Assembly (NCBI GenBank): GCA_027456925.1
Contig: DAIDTZ010000312.1
Coordinates: 1-8,170, forward strand
Direction of reading: 5' to 3'
Length of the DNA: 8,170 bases
Origin: Nitrospirota bacterium
GTDB lineage: Bacteria; Nitrospirota; UBA9217
The notes beneath the pieces were generated by a model. It ran no database searches and was not told the origin of the DNA. It saw only the letters and a list, made by a program, of their open reading frames with translations. The position numbers and the translations under genes were made by a program. This document shows, in pieces, positions 1-6,919 of this stretch (position 1 is its first letter; every line of letters begins with the position of its first letter).

Positions 1-443
1 ATTTCCTTCAGGACATCAAGCATCTCCTTGTTCCCGATCATGCCGTGTCCCTTCTTGGTCGGGACCCCGCCTTCAACGATCAGGATATAACCTCCTGCCT
101 TTCGCGAAGCAGCAAGTATTTCCTCAGCCTGCTTGCCGGCAGCAGCCTGAATGGTTTCATTGTAATCGACGCTCAGGATATCGAGGATGACTTCGGCGGG
201 ACTGGGGTAGGTTGCTTTAATGAATGATTCAGTACAACCGGAGTCGGATGCGAAGTTGAGCCAGATGACCGGTTGTCTCTTTGAAGCTTTTTCTAATGCA
301 GCAGCAATCTTGGGACCATACAATTCGGAAAGACCGATAAGAGCGGCAGTTGCACCACAATACTTTAGAAAATCTCTTCGTTTGATGCCGCGGAACTCTA
401 GAGCATCAAGAAACTGTTTGCTTACTTCATCTTTCTTTCCCAT
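1..443 (-). CDS. [NiFe]-hydrogenase small subunit, Tat-exported, N-terminal part (runs off left edge)
   Basis: The visible 147 residues are the N-terminus of a Group 1-type uptake [NiFe]-hydrogenase small subunit, which carries electrons from the NiFe site through Fe-S clusters to a periplasmic or membrane acceptor. A twin-arginine signal is seen at residues 21-27 (KRRDFLK), followed by a hydrophobic stretch to about residue 38. The mature start reads PVIWLNFASDSGCTES (58-73), then the family block LDILSVDYNETIQAAAGKQ and VEGGVPTKKGHG. The usual ECTGC proximal-cluster motif is SDSGC here: Asp67 replaces the first Cys, while Cys70 is kept. The extra Cys of the six-Cys O2-tolerant type is also absent (Gly69). 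ATG at 443 is preferred because AAGGAGG lies about 6 nt upstream; the in-frame ATG at 449 touches that site. The large subunit should lie beyond the left edge. Family call is firm; the subgroup is uncertain. Confidence 0.93.
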   Translation of the reverse strand, partial: MGKKDEVSKQFLDALEFRGIKRRDFLKYCGATAALIGLSELYGPKIAAALEKASKRQPVIWLNFASDSGCTESFIKATYPSPAEVILDILSVDYNETIQAAAGKQAEEILAASRKAGGYILIVEGGVPTKKGHGMIGNKEMLDVLKE

Positions 444-565
444 GAGCATCCTCCTTATAGACTAATGAATGAAAATCTAAGCCGATCGGATAGAATTGCG
501 TGAGATTGTAAAGCGTGAAGCTGTTCTCGTTGCCGCTAGATGCTACAAATAGTTACAATGGGCAA

Positions 566-594
566 AAGTTACCACAGAGCAGATCATTTGTCAA
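566..594 (-). promoter_or_regulatory. candidate sigma-70 promoter for the hydrogenase gene
   Basis: On the minus strand, TTGACA (594-589) is separated by 17 nt from TAACTT (571-566). The -10 is preceded by TGG, giving an extended -10. The -35 is perfect and the -10 matches 4 of 6. Transcription would start near 559, leaving a leader of about 115 nt before the ATG at 443. Confidence 0.55.
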
Positions 595-638
595 ACTTAT
601 AAATGCATAAAAAATACTTTCTATGGTCAATGAAAAAA

Positions 639-771
639 CTCGTGATGCCCTCGAGGGGAGCATTATTTTTTTCCACGCAGCAACCGCCATATCTCGGAGC
701 TGTACCGGTTAACTTCTCTAAGTCACCAAAAAATTTGCTGTTTGCTGATCTGCCCCCCCGGACTTGGGTGT
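639..771 (-). other. possible structured 5' leader upstream of the hydrogenase gene
   Basis: If transcription starts at the upstream -10 (772-777), the RNA contains several complementary segments. The hairpin at 727-707 has GGT/ACC and ACTT/AAGT pairs around an AGAG loop. A longer pairing joins CAGCAA (740-735, also repeated at 747-742) to TTGCTG (683-678). AACCG (710-706) can alternatively pair with CGGTT (686-682), which conflicts with the hairpin. A weak hairpin around 646-663 is followed on the minus strand by six U (638-633). A seven-G run lies at 759-753. The arrangement resembles an attenuator, but I match it to no known riboswitch class and there is no covariation evidence. It could be chance. 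Confidence 0.25.
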
Positions 772-777
772 ATTATA
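772..777 (-). promoter_or_regulatory. candidate upstream extended -10 promoter (minus strand)
   Basis: The minus strand reads TGCTATAAT, a perfect extended -10 element. No convincing -35 is seen 16-18 nt upstream, though extended -10 promoters can do without one. It would give the hydrogenase gene a second, longer leader of about 320 nt. The hexamer could also occur by chance in this AT-rich gap. Confidence 0.35.
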
Positions 778-887
778 GCATATCCTTTTTAACCTTGAGC
801 CGTTTCTTGCAAGTATTTTCGAAGTTTTAAAGATGAAGTTATAGTAGGAGGTCTGTTCGGTGCAGAGTCAAACGTTCCGGAAGGAAA

Positions 888-918
888 TCCCACTAGGAAC
901 CGTCGGTTCCCAGTGGGA
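888..918 (-). terminator. hairpin terminator behind the cytochrome c gene
   Basis: Arms 888-901 and 905-918 form a 14-bp stem with one mismatch and a 3-nt loop. It lies about 45 nt past the cytochrome stop codon. Read on the minus strand, the stem is followed by UUUCCUU, a modest U-tract. On the plus strand TTTTTT (929-934) follows after a 10-nt gap, so it might work in both directions. It separates the cytochrome transcript from the hydrogenase gene. Confidence 0.55.
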
Positions 919-961
919 CAGTAAACGCTTTTTTAGCAGCAGTTATCACGGATGATCCATA

Positions 962-1288
962 TTACTTAAAGGTTTTTATAACGTATTCAGCTATTTCTTT
1001 GGCATCCTTATCCGGTATGGTTTTCTCATCGAAGGTGGTCATTCCCGGTCCGGGATGCCTCATGATCTTCATGATATCGGCTGCTGTTTTAACGTTGTGC
1101 GCATCGCGGTCTTTCTTGTGGAGTGTTTTTCCAGGGTTCACAATGTTCCCGCCGTGGGGATGACAAACATTACAGTTCGCCATGAACAGCTTTTCACCTG
1201 CCTTTAGCGAAGCCGCTTCGGCAGATACGGATACAACGGTGCAGCAGATGCCGAACACTACAACCAAGGAAAACAATTTTTTCTTCAT
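962..1288 (-). CDS. small periplasmic monohaem cytochrome c
   Basis: A 108-residue class I cytochrome c, presumably a soluble periplasmic electron carrier. Residues 1-26 are a typical Sec signal peptide (MKKK, then a hydrophobic core, then VSAEAA). The single haem site is CNVCH at 39-43, with His43 as proximal ligand. Met83 in PGPGM is the likely sixth ligand. The mature part of about 82 residues, ending in the helix DAKEIAEYVIKTF, fits the cytochrome c6/c553 size class. The frame stays open upstream to 1459, but ATG at 1288 starts right at the signal peptide and has AAAGGAG about 11 nt upstream, so it is the start. It has its own promoter (1368-1395) and terminator (888-918). It lies upstream of the hydrogenase gene in the same direction and could be its electron acceptor; that link is inferred only from position. 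Confidence 0.9.
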   Translation of the reverse strand: MKKKLFSLVVVFGICCTVVSVSAEAASLKAGEKLFMANCNVCHPHGGNIVNPGKTLHKKDRDAHNVKTAADIMKIMRHPGPGMTTFDEKTIPDKDAKEIAEYVIKTFK

Positions 1289-1367
1289 CACGATTCTTTC
1301 TCCTTTCTTACTAACTGTTCGATTTAATGCAACATGATTGTCGTCAGTTGACTTCCCATATTTTATA

Positions 1368-1395
1368 AGTATAGCCGAATAATCCGATATTGCAA
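1368..1395 (-). promoter_or_regulatory. candidate sigma-70 promoter for the cytochrome c gene
   Basis: Minus strand TTGCAA (1395-1390), 16-nt spacer, TATACT (1373-1368). The -10 matches 5 of 6 and the -35 matches 4 of 6. Transcription would start near 1361, leaving a leader of about 70 nt before the ATG at 1288. Confidence 0.5.
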
Positions 1396-1434
1396 GCAAG
1401 CCGGTCGAAAGACAGTGGGCAAATTCCGTCGGCG

Positions 1435-1683
1435 TTATCTTGTTTCGAGAAGCTGCCAATCTGCGAACCCATCTTTATTTTGGGGAACTTTCCCCCGCGC
1501 AGATATACTTTCGTAATTTCTGATTGCGCCTTAACAGCAATATAAGCGCTTAATGTTTGCGATCGTTGTTTCCTGGAACGCGAACCGCCGTCCGTCTTGA
1601 AGCACAATTGTCGTCCTGAGATGTTGATGCCCCTATGGAATTTCGACAACCACTTCTGCCACCTCTTCGTTGACTACGTTCAT
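1435..1683 (-). pseudogene. decayed small conserved hypothetical gene (amber codon plus two frame changes)
   Basis: ATG at 1683 has AGGAGG 6-7 nt upstream and a good promoter (1702-1730). The frame reads MNVVNEEVAEVVVEIP, then TAG at 1635-1633, then GHQHLRTTIVLQDGRR, FAFQETTIANI. The sensible reading then moves to another frame near 1551 (SAYIAVKAQSEITKVYLRGGK) and back to the first near 1487 (PQNKDGFADWQLLETR), ending at TAA 1437-1435. Joined, this is about 82 residues, and the nucleotide length is exactly 83 codons including the stop, so the two indels compensate. The amber is one change from CAG/Gln. From memory, the pieces resemble a family of short uncharacterised proteins with QEATIA...AYI.VKT and a C-terminal [DE]WQLLE, seen in Geobacter-like bacteria; function unknown. 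The alternative is three sequencing errors, unlikely in otherwise clean sequence. Confidence 0.7.
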
Positions 1684-1701
1684 AATTTCCCTCCTGAACT
1701 C

Positions 1702-1730
1702 ATTCTATCAGTCTATCCGCTTCCTGCCAA
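1702..1730 (-). promoter_or_regulatory. sigma-70-like promoter of the decayed small gene
   Basis: Minus strand TTGGCA (1730-1725), 17-nt spacer, TAGAAT (1707-1702). Both elements match the consensus at 5 of 6 positions. The start point would be about 15 nt before the ATG at 1683, with AGGAGG in between. An intact promoter and Shine-Dalgarno imply that the gene below decayed recently. Confidence 0.55.
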
Positions 1731-1805
1731 AACTGTTTCAGACCGAAATAACGTCAATGGAAATAGGATTAGCATTGAAAATTTCACACATTCCTGTTAT
1801 TTTAA

Positions 1806-2726
1806 ATGATGGAACAAAAACGATCGAAGTTCATAGGTTCACTGATAGGCACTGCAATAGGAGATTCCCTCGGCGCGCGGTTCGAAGGTGCACCCGTAAT
1901 TCGGGATGTGAACGATATCGGACCGCGGTATACCGACGATACGGCCATGATGATCGGCGTTGCCGAATCCCTCATCGACCGGAAGGGCTTCGACTATTGG
2001 CACATGGCAGAACGGTTCGTCCAGAATTACGAACGCGAGCCGTGGCGCAGGTACGGGTCGGGCCCTCCCCGCATTTTCAGGATGATGCAGAGCGGACGCA
2101 TGGGGTTCGGCATGCTCGATCGCGACCTTTACCCCGGCGGCTCCTTCGGAAATGGAGGGGCAATGCGTGTCGGTCCCGTTGGCCTCCTGTATTATGACGA
2201 CCCGGGATCGATCCGCGAGATCGCATACCATACGGCAGGGATCACGCACAGTCACGAGCTGGCGCTGGACGGGGCCGCAGTCCAGGCCTGCGCCGTGGCC
2301 TTGGCCGTCCTTGCAGATCCAGGGGACATCAAGAGCAAGGAATTTCTCGGGGCGCTCAGGATGTTCACCAAACCCGGCCCCTATCAGGAGAAACTCAAAC
2401 TGATTATCAAGTTGCTGGATGAGAACCCCAGCATAAAGGAGATCGTGAATGTACTGGGGAACGGGATAGAGGCCCTGCGCTCGGTGCCGGCCGCCATCTA
2501 TTCCTTTCTTTCGACACCCGACTTTGAAAGCGCTGTTCTCTACGCGGTCAGTCTTGGTGGAGATACCGATACGATCGGCGCCATGACCGGCGCTATTTCC
2601 GGCGCCTGCTACGGCGTGGAAGGCATCCCTGCGCAATGGAGAGGCAAAGTCGAAAACCGGCAATATATCGAGGGGCTGGCCATGAATCTTTGGGAAGTGA
2701 AGGAAAATATGAATGTGGCACGCTAA
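1806..2726 (+). CDS. ADP-ribosylglycohydrolase family protein (ARH3/DraG-like)
   Basis: A 306-residue ADP-ribosyl hydrolase expected to remove ADP-ribose from proteins or from O-acetyl-ADP-ribose, using a two-metal (Mg/Mn) site in the cytoplasm. The N-terminal family signature GSLIGTAIGDSLG is at 11-23. The first metal motif YTDDTAM is at 42-48, GSFGNGGAMRVGPVGL at 112-127, THSHELALDGA at 147-157, and the second metal motif GGDTDTIGAMTGAISGA at 251-267. The motif wording is closer to ARH3 than to nitrogenase-linked DraG. Length matches the family. It starts at ATG 1806 (or 1809); an in-frame TAA directly precedes it. No Shine-Dalgarno is visible. It is the only clear plus-strand gene, and no ADP-ribosyltransferase partner is in view, so its substrate cannot be told. 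Confidence 0.9.
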   Translation: MMEQKRSKFIGSLIGTAIGDSLGARFEGAPVIRDVNDIGPRYTDDTAMMIGVAESLIDRKGFDYWHMAERFVQNYEREPWRRYGSGPPRIFRMMQSGRMGFGMLDRDLYPGGSFGNGGAMRVGPVGLLYYDDPGSIREIAYHTAGITHSHELALDGAAVQACAVALAVLADPGDIKSKEFLGALRMFTKPGPYQEKLKLIIKLLDENPSIKEIVNVLGNGIEALRSVPAAIYSFLSTPDFESAVLYAVSLGGDTDTIGAMTGAISGACYGVEGIPAQWRGKVENRQYIEGLAMNLWEVKENMNVAR

Positions 2727-2741
2727 CCGGCCATGCGTGCC
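2717..2741 (+). other. hairpin across the stop codon of the glycohydrolase gene
   Basis: GGCACGC (2717-2723) and GCGTGCC (2735-2741) form a perfect 7-bp stem with an 11-nt loop containing the TAA stop. No U-tract follows, so it is not a standard intrinsic terminator; it may stabilise the mRNA end or be incidental. Confidence 0.3.
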
Positions 2742-2863
2742 AGAGACATCCGTTGTTCATCAAAGGAAAACAGTATCCCCTCCTTTTTCCCGTATAAATT
2801 CGCAAAATTCTCCTCAATGTCATTAGCAAGCAGATAGGAAGTTCCCCTTACCGAAGAGAGTCC

Positions 2864-3724
2864 TCAGGATTCCTGACCAGGACGCGAGCGAACAACAAGG
2901 TAGCCGGAAAAAAGAATCAAGGCGCCGCCGAAGAGTGCAAAGAGAGAAGGTGTTTCCGACAGAAGTACGTATGCCAGGGGTATTGCGGCAAGAGGTTCCA
3001 TGTATCCGAGGATCGCTGCGTGCTGGGCCATGACTTTTCTGAGCGCATCGTAATAGAGCAGCGGAGCGAGTGTCGAATGAAACACACCGGTCAGCAACAG
3101 GAGCGACATTTGGCGACCGTCAAGATGATATTCCGTAAGAAAGACCGCCGGCGCCATAACGACGGTCGTGATCCAGGGCAAGAGCACTACCGCCTTGTGA
3201 TGCATCAGCATCCGGCTCAACTTACGGGAGAAAATGATGATGAAGGCATATGCCAGGCCGGAGATCGTGCCTGCCACAATACCCGCGGTATGCTCCCCCT
3301 GAAGAACGAGGCCGCCCCCGGCACTGACGATCATCGCCATCCCAAGCAGGGCGATCGGAAGCGAGAGCATCGTTATTTTCTGAAGTCGCTCTGAAATGAC
3401 GATCGGAGCGAGCAAGGCTACAAAGATCGGAGCCGTATAGTGGGTAAAAACGGCATTCGACACCGTGGTGTGGCCCAGCGCATAAAAATAGGAAAGGTTA
3501 TTCGTAATCGATGCAAGGGCGAGCAGGCTGAACAGCCACCAGTAGCTCCCGACCCCGCCCAAGTGCAACTCTCCGCGGATCGCAAGAAAGGCCGGGACGG
3601 TAAAACTGGCGACCAGCGACGTGGAAAACAAAACAACGTCCGGCGGCAACGCAAGCCAGCGGATCATGGGGCCCCAGGTGCTCCAAATGAGCATGGCAAC
3701 GATGATTTTCAGGTAGTTTTTCAT
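2864..3724 (-). CDS. EamA/DMT-superfamily transporter
   Basis: A 286-residue inner-membrane permease of the drug/metabolite transporter superfamily, with two tandem EamA repeats (about residues 5-135 and 147-280) and roughly ten hydrophobic segments. The N-terminus MKNYLKIIVAMLIWSTWGP is a typical first EamA helix. The block NNLSYFYALGHTTVSNAVF, then THYTAPIFVALLAP, is the usual end of the first repeat. The block LLLTGVFHSTLAPLLYYDAL, then AAILGYMEPLAAIPLA, is the matching part of the second repeat. Substrate cannot be predicted; the family includes amino acid and metabolite exporters. No Shine-Dalgarno precedes ATG 3724. Instead a seven-U run and a palindromic repeat (3733-3802) sit right in front, so how it is expressed is unclear. 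A 13-nt palindrome (2864-2876) overlaps its stop codon. It converges with the glycohydrolase gene. Confidence 0.9.
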   Translation of the reverse strand: MKNYLKIIVAMLIWSTWGPMIRWLALPPDVVLFSTSLVASFTVPAFLAIRGELHLGGVGSYWWLFSLLALASITNNLSYFYALGHTTVSNAVFTHYTAPIFVALLAPIVISERLQKITMLSLPIALLGMAMIVSAGGGLVLQGEHTAGIVAGTISGLAYAFIIIFSRKLSRMLMHHKAVVLLPWITTVVMAPAVFLTEYHLDGRQMSLLLLTGVFHSTLAPLLYYDALRKVMAQHAAILGYMEPLAAIPLAYVLLSETPSLFALFGGALILFSGYLVVRSRPGQES

Positions 3725-3732
3725 AAAAAAAG

Positions 3733-3802
3733 AAGCCAGGAGCCAGAATACAGAAGTCAGAAGAAAATAAACTTCCGGTCTCTGTGATCTGACTCCTGGC
3801 TT
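3733..3802. repeat. 70-bp imperfect palindromic intergenic repeat
   Basis: Arm 3733-3763 and arm 3772-3802 are each 31 nt and complement each other at 24 positions, with the first ten (AAGCCAGGAG) perfect; the loop is AAAATAAA. On the minus strand the palindrome is followed by seven T (3731-3725), so the RNA is terminator-like. The composition (CAGGAG, CAGAATACAG, CAGAAG) is like dispersed repeats I recall from environmental bacterial genomes; CAGAATACAG recurs at 6793-6802. Its edge lies 8 bp from the transporter ATG. Confidence 0.65.
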
Positions 3803-3819
3803 AACCGATAAGACAAGCG

Positions 3820-3840
3820 GGGATGGAAATGTTCCATCCC
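3820..3840 (-). terminator. hairpin behind ahcY, candidate terminator
   Basis: GGGATGGAA (3820-3828) and TTCCATCCC (3832-3840) form a perfect 9-bp stem with a 3-nt loop, about 30 nt after the ahcY stop. On the minus strand CGCUUGUCUU follows, a weak U-tract. Together with the palindrome at 3733-3802 it should insulate ahcY from the transporter gene. Confidence 0.5.
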
Positions 3841-3870
3841 TGCCGCAAGATTACGGTGATAACAGCCCGC

Positions 3871-5268
<1,398 letters not shown>

Positions 5269-5296
5269 AAAGCTCCTCCCATTCAGGTTAATGAAT

Positions 5297-5380
5297 GGGC
5301 GCCGTTGCTGCTGGTTGAACCACCCCATCGAGCCTGACAGACCCACCTTGCGGTGACTGCTGCAGCGCCCCTCGACGGGT
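5297..5380 (-). promoter_or_regulatory. S-adenosylhomocysteine (SAH) riboswitch controlling ahcY
   Basis: The minus strand carries the SAH riboswitch core directly before the ahcY ribosome binding site. P1 pairs CCCGUCGAG (5379-5371) with CUCGAUGGG (5332-5324), nine pairs with one G-U. The conserved GAGGGGCGCUGC follows P1, CAGGCUCGA closes it, and AACGGCGCCC (5306-5297) pairs back with GGGCGC (5370-5365) as the pseudoknot. A CACC-GCAA-GGUG hairpin (5355-5344) fills the variable arm. The known class sits upstream of ahcY, mainly in beta- and gammaproteobacteria, and raises expression when SAH binds. Confidence 0.92.
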
Positions 5381-5387
5381 GAGTTGA

Positions 5388-5404
5388 TGCTTGATTTACA
5401 AGCA
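5388..5404. repeat. small hairpin upstream of the SAH riboswitch
   Basis: TGCTTG (5388-5393) and CAAGCA (5399-5404) form a 6-bp stem with a 5-nt AT loop. It lies just before the riboswitch aptamer on the minus strand. No role can be assigned. Confidence 0.35.
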
Positions 5405-5414
5405 CGTAATGTTG

Positions 5415-5440
5415 AGGGGCAGCCACACAGGGCTGCCCCT
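5415..5440. repeat. GC-rich inverted repeat in the metK-ahcY gap
   Basis: AGGGGCAGCC (5415-5424) and GGCTGCCCCT (5431-5440) form a perfect 10-bp stem with a 6-nt loop. On the minus strand no U-tract follows (CAACATT), so it is not a normal terminator for metK. GTAGGGGC...GCCCC hairpins of this kind are dispersed intergenic repeats in many environmental genomes, by recollection. Nearby, TCCGCAAT occurs twice (5481-5488, 5495-5502), another repeat-like sequence. Confidence 0.5.
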
Positions 5441-5504
5441 ACATAATTTTCATTCTCTGCAGAATGGATTCGGGGTTTAATCCGCAATCCAAATTCCGCA
5501 ATTA

Positions 5505-6662
5505 TTACACTCCCGCGTCTTTCTTGAGTTTCGCGGCCTTGTCGGTTTTTTCCCAGGTGAACTCAGGCTCGGTCCTGCCGAAGTGTCCATAGGCCGCGGT
5601 CTTCTTGTAAATGGGCCGCCTCAGGTTCAGTGTCTTCACAATGCCTTTCGGCGTCATGTCAAAGTTCTTTCTGATGATCTTGACCAGTTTGTCATGCTCG
5701 ACCTGGCCGGTCCCGAAATCGTCCACATGGATCGAGACCGGTTCGGGCACGCCGATGGCATAGGCAAGCTGCACTTCGCACTCCGTGGCAATGCCCGATG
5801 CAACAATGTTCTTGGCAACGTAGCGAGCCATGTAGGAGGCGGAGCGGTCAACCTTCGTCGGGTCCTTGCCCGAGAAACAGCCGCCGCCGTGGCTGCCCAC
5901 GCCGCCGTAGGTATCAACGATGATCTTGCGGCCCGTGAGGCCCGTGTCGCCCATGGGGCCGCCGGTCACAAACCTGCCCGTGGGATTGATGTGATAAATA
6001 ATGGATTTTTCGTCCAGAAGCTTCTTCGGAAGCACGGGAAGGATCACCTTCTCGATGATGTCCTTGCGCAGCTGTTTGAGGCTCACATCAGGGCTGTGCT
6101 GGGACGAGACCACGATCGTATGCAGTCTGTAGGGTTTGCCGTCCCGGTATTCAATGGTCACCTGGGACTTCCCGTCCGGCCTCAGATACGGAAGAATCTC
6201 CTTCTTTCTCACTTCAGCCAGGCGGCGGGTAAGCTTATGAGCAAGCATGATGGTCATGGGCATGAGCTCCGGCGTCTCGTCGCAAGCATACCCGAACATC
6301 AGGCCCTGGTCCCCGGCGCCGCCGGTATCAACGCCCATGGCAATATCAGGCGACTGGGAATGGACCGACGTAATGACAGCGCACGTTTCCGCGTCAAACC
6401 CGTACTTCGCCCGGACATATCCTATCTCTCTGATTGTCTGGCGCACGATGTCGGGAATCTCCACATAGCCCTTGGTGGTGATTTCCCCCGCCACCATGGC
6501 GAGGCCCGTGGTCAAAAGCGTCTCACAGGCGACCCGGCTCATGGGGTCCTGCGCCAAAAGCGCATCAAGGACCGCATCTGAAATCTGGTCGGCTATTTTG
6601 TCTGGATGTCCCTCGGTAACCGATTCCGAAGTGAATAGATAATTCTTGCTACAGCTGTCCAT
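5505..6662 (-). CDS. metK: S-adenosylmethionine synthetase (methionine adenosyltransferase)
   Basis: A 385-residue, full-length cytoplasmic enzyme that makes S-adenosylmethionine from methionine and ATP, releasing phosphate and pyrophosphate; it works as a tetramer with Mg and K. Motifs in order: FTSESVTEGHPDK (10-22, with His19 and Asp21), the ATP-site signature GAGDQGLMFGYA (115-126), Lys165 in RPDGKSQV, NPTGRFVTGGPMGDTGLTGRK (226-246), and the phosphate-binding GGGCFSGKDPTKVDRS (259-274). All residues matching the E. coli catalytic set (His14, Asp16, Lys165, Arg244, Lys245, Lys265, Lys269, Asp271) are present. ATG 6662 has AAGGAG about 7 nt upstream. A strong promoter lies at 6703-6730 and no SAM riboswitch is visible. 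ahcY follows after 236 bp; with no intrinsic terminator between them, some read-through into ahcY is likely. Confidence 0.97.
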   Translation of the reverse strand: MDSCSKNYLFTSESVTEGHPDKIADQISDAVLDALLAQDPMSRVACETLLTTGLAMVAGEITTKGYVEIPDIVRQTIREIGYVRAKYGFDAETCAVITSVHSQSPDIAMGVDTGGAGDQGLMFGYACDETPELMPMTIMLAHKLTRRLAEVRKKEILPYLRPDGKSQVTIEYRDGKPYRLHTIVVSSQHSPDVSLKQLRKDIIEKVILPVLPKKLLDEKSIIYHINPTGRFVTGGPMGDTGLTGRKIIVDTYGGVGSHGGGCFSGKDPTKVDRSASYMARYVAKNIVASGIATECEVQLAYAIGVPEPVSIHVDDFGTGQVEHDKLVKIIRKNFDMTPKGIVKTLNLRRPIYKKTAAYGHFGRTEPEFTWEKTDKAAKLKKDAGV

Positions 6663-6702
6663 TGCGTCTCCTTCTGGCCAATAAGACCATCAAAATTTCG
6701 TT

Positions 6703-6730
6703 TTTATAGCACAGCCACGAATTTTGTCAA
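6703..6730 (-). promoter_or_regulatory. strong sigma-70 promoter of metK
   Basis: Minus strand TTGACA (6730-6725), 16-nt spacer, TATAAA (6708-6703) preceded by TGC, an extended -10. The -35 is perfect and the -10 matches 5 of 6. Transcription would start near 6696, giving a leader of about 35 nt, too short for a riboswitch. The rest of the gap up to 6919 shows nothing I can name apart from a CAGAATACAG repeat fragment at 6793-6802. Confidence 0.7.
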
Positions 6731-6919
6731 GCAAAAATTGGGCTGCTGGATACAATTTACTGATGCGGTTCCAAGCTTGCCAAACAGAATAGCAGAATAC
6801 AGTAATAGGGCCGACTTTTCAATAAGTTTTTTGATGATCAGGACACCCGCATCGCAGCGTCCGCCGCAGGCGTGAGCCTTGGTTCTGCGCCGCGAATTAC
6901 AATCTGTCCCAGGGATCAT

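Noticed and set aside
603..830. Plus-strand 75-codon frame
   Set aside because: No ribosome site, low-complexity content, no family resemblance, and it lies in the hydrogenase leader region.
1289..1459. N-terminal extension of the cytochrome by 57 codons
   Set aside because: It would put the signal peptide inside the protein and run through the promoter at 1368-1395; ATG 1288 has a ribosome site.
1344..1649. A 101-codon minus-strand frame as a real gene
   Set aside because: It starts at TTG without a ribosome site and only its middle makes sense; it is the shifted frame of the decayed gene at 1435-1683.
1839..2663. Minus-strand open frame (274 codons) opposite the ADP-ribosylglycohydrolase
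   Set aside because: Antisense to a gene with all family motifs; its own product matches nothing I know.
2717..2741. Intrinsic terminator for the ADP-ribosylglycohydrolase gene
   Set aside because: The 7-bp hairpin spans the stop codon but lacks a following U-tract, so it is kept only as a hairpin.
5269..5487. N-terminal extension of ahcY by 73 codons
   Set aside because: That stretch is the SAH riboswitch and repeat region, and the Shine-Dalgarno sits before ATG 5268, where family homology starts.
5885..5900. MetK has Ser257 where many family members have Arg (GSHGGG against ARHGGG)
   Set aside because: This position varies in the family (for example VPHGGG types). The catalytic Arg equivalent to E. 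coli Arg244 is in TGRK and is present, so the enzyme is not impaired by this.
5583..6581. Plus-strand open frame (332 codons) opposite metK
   Set aside because: Antisense shadow of metK; no recognisable domain and no ribosome site.
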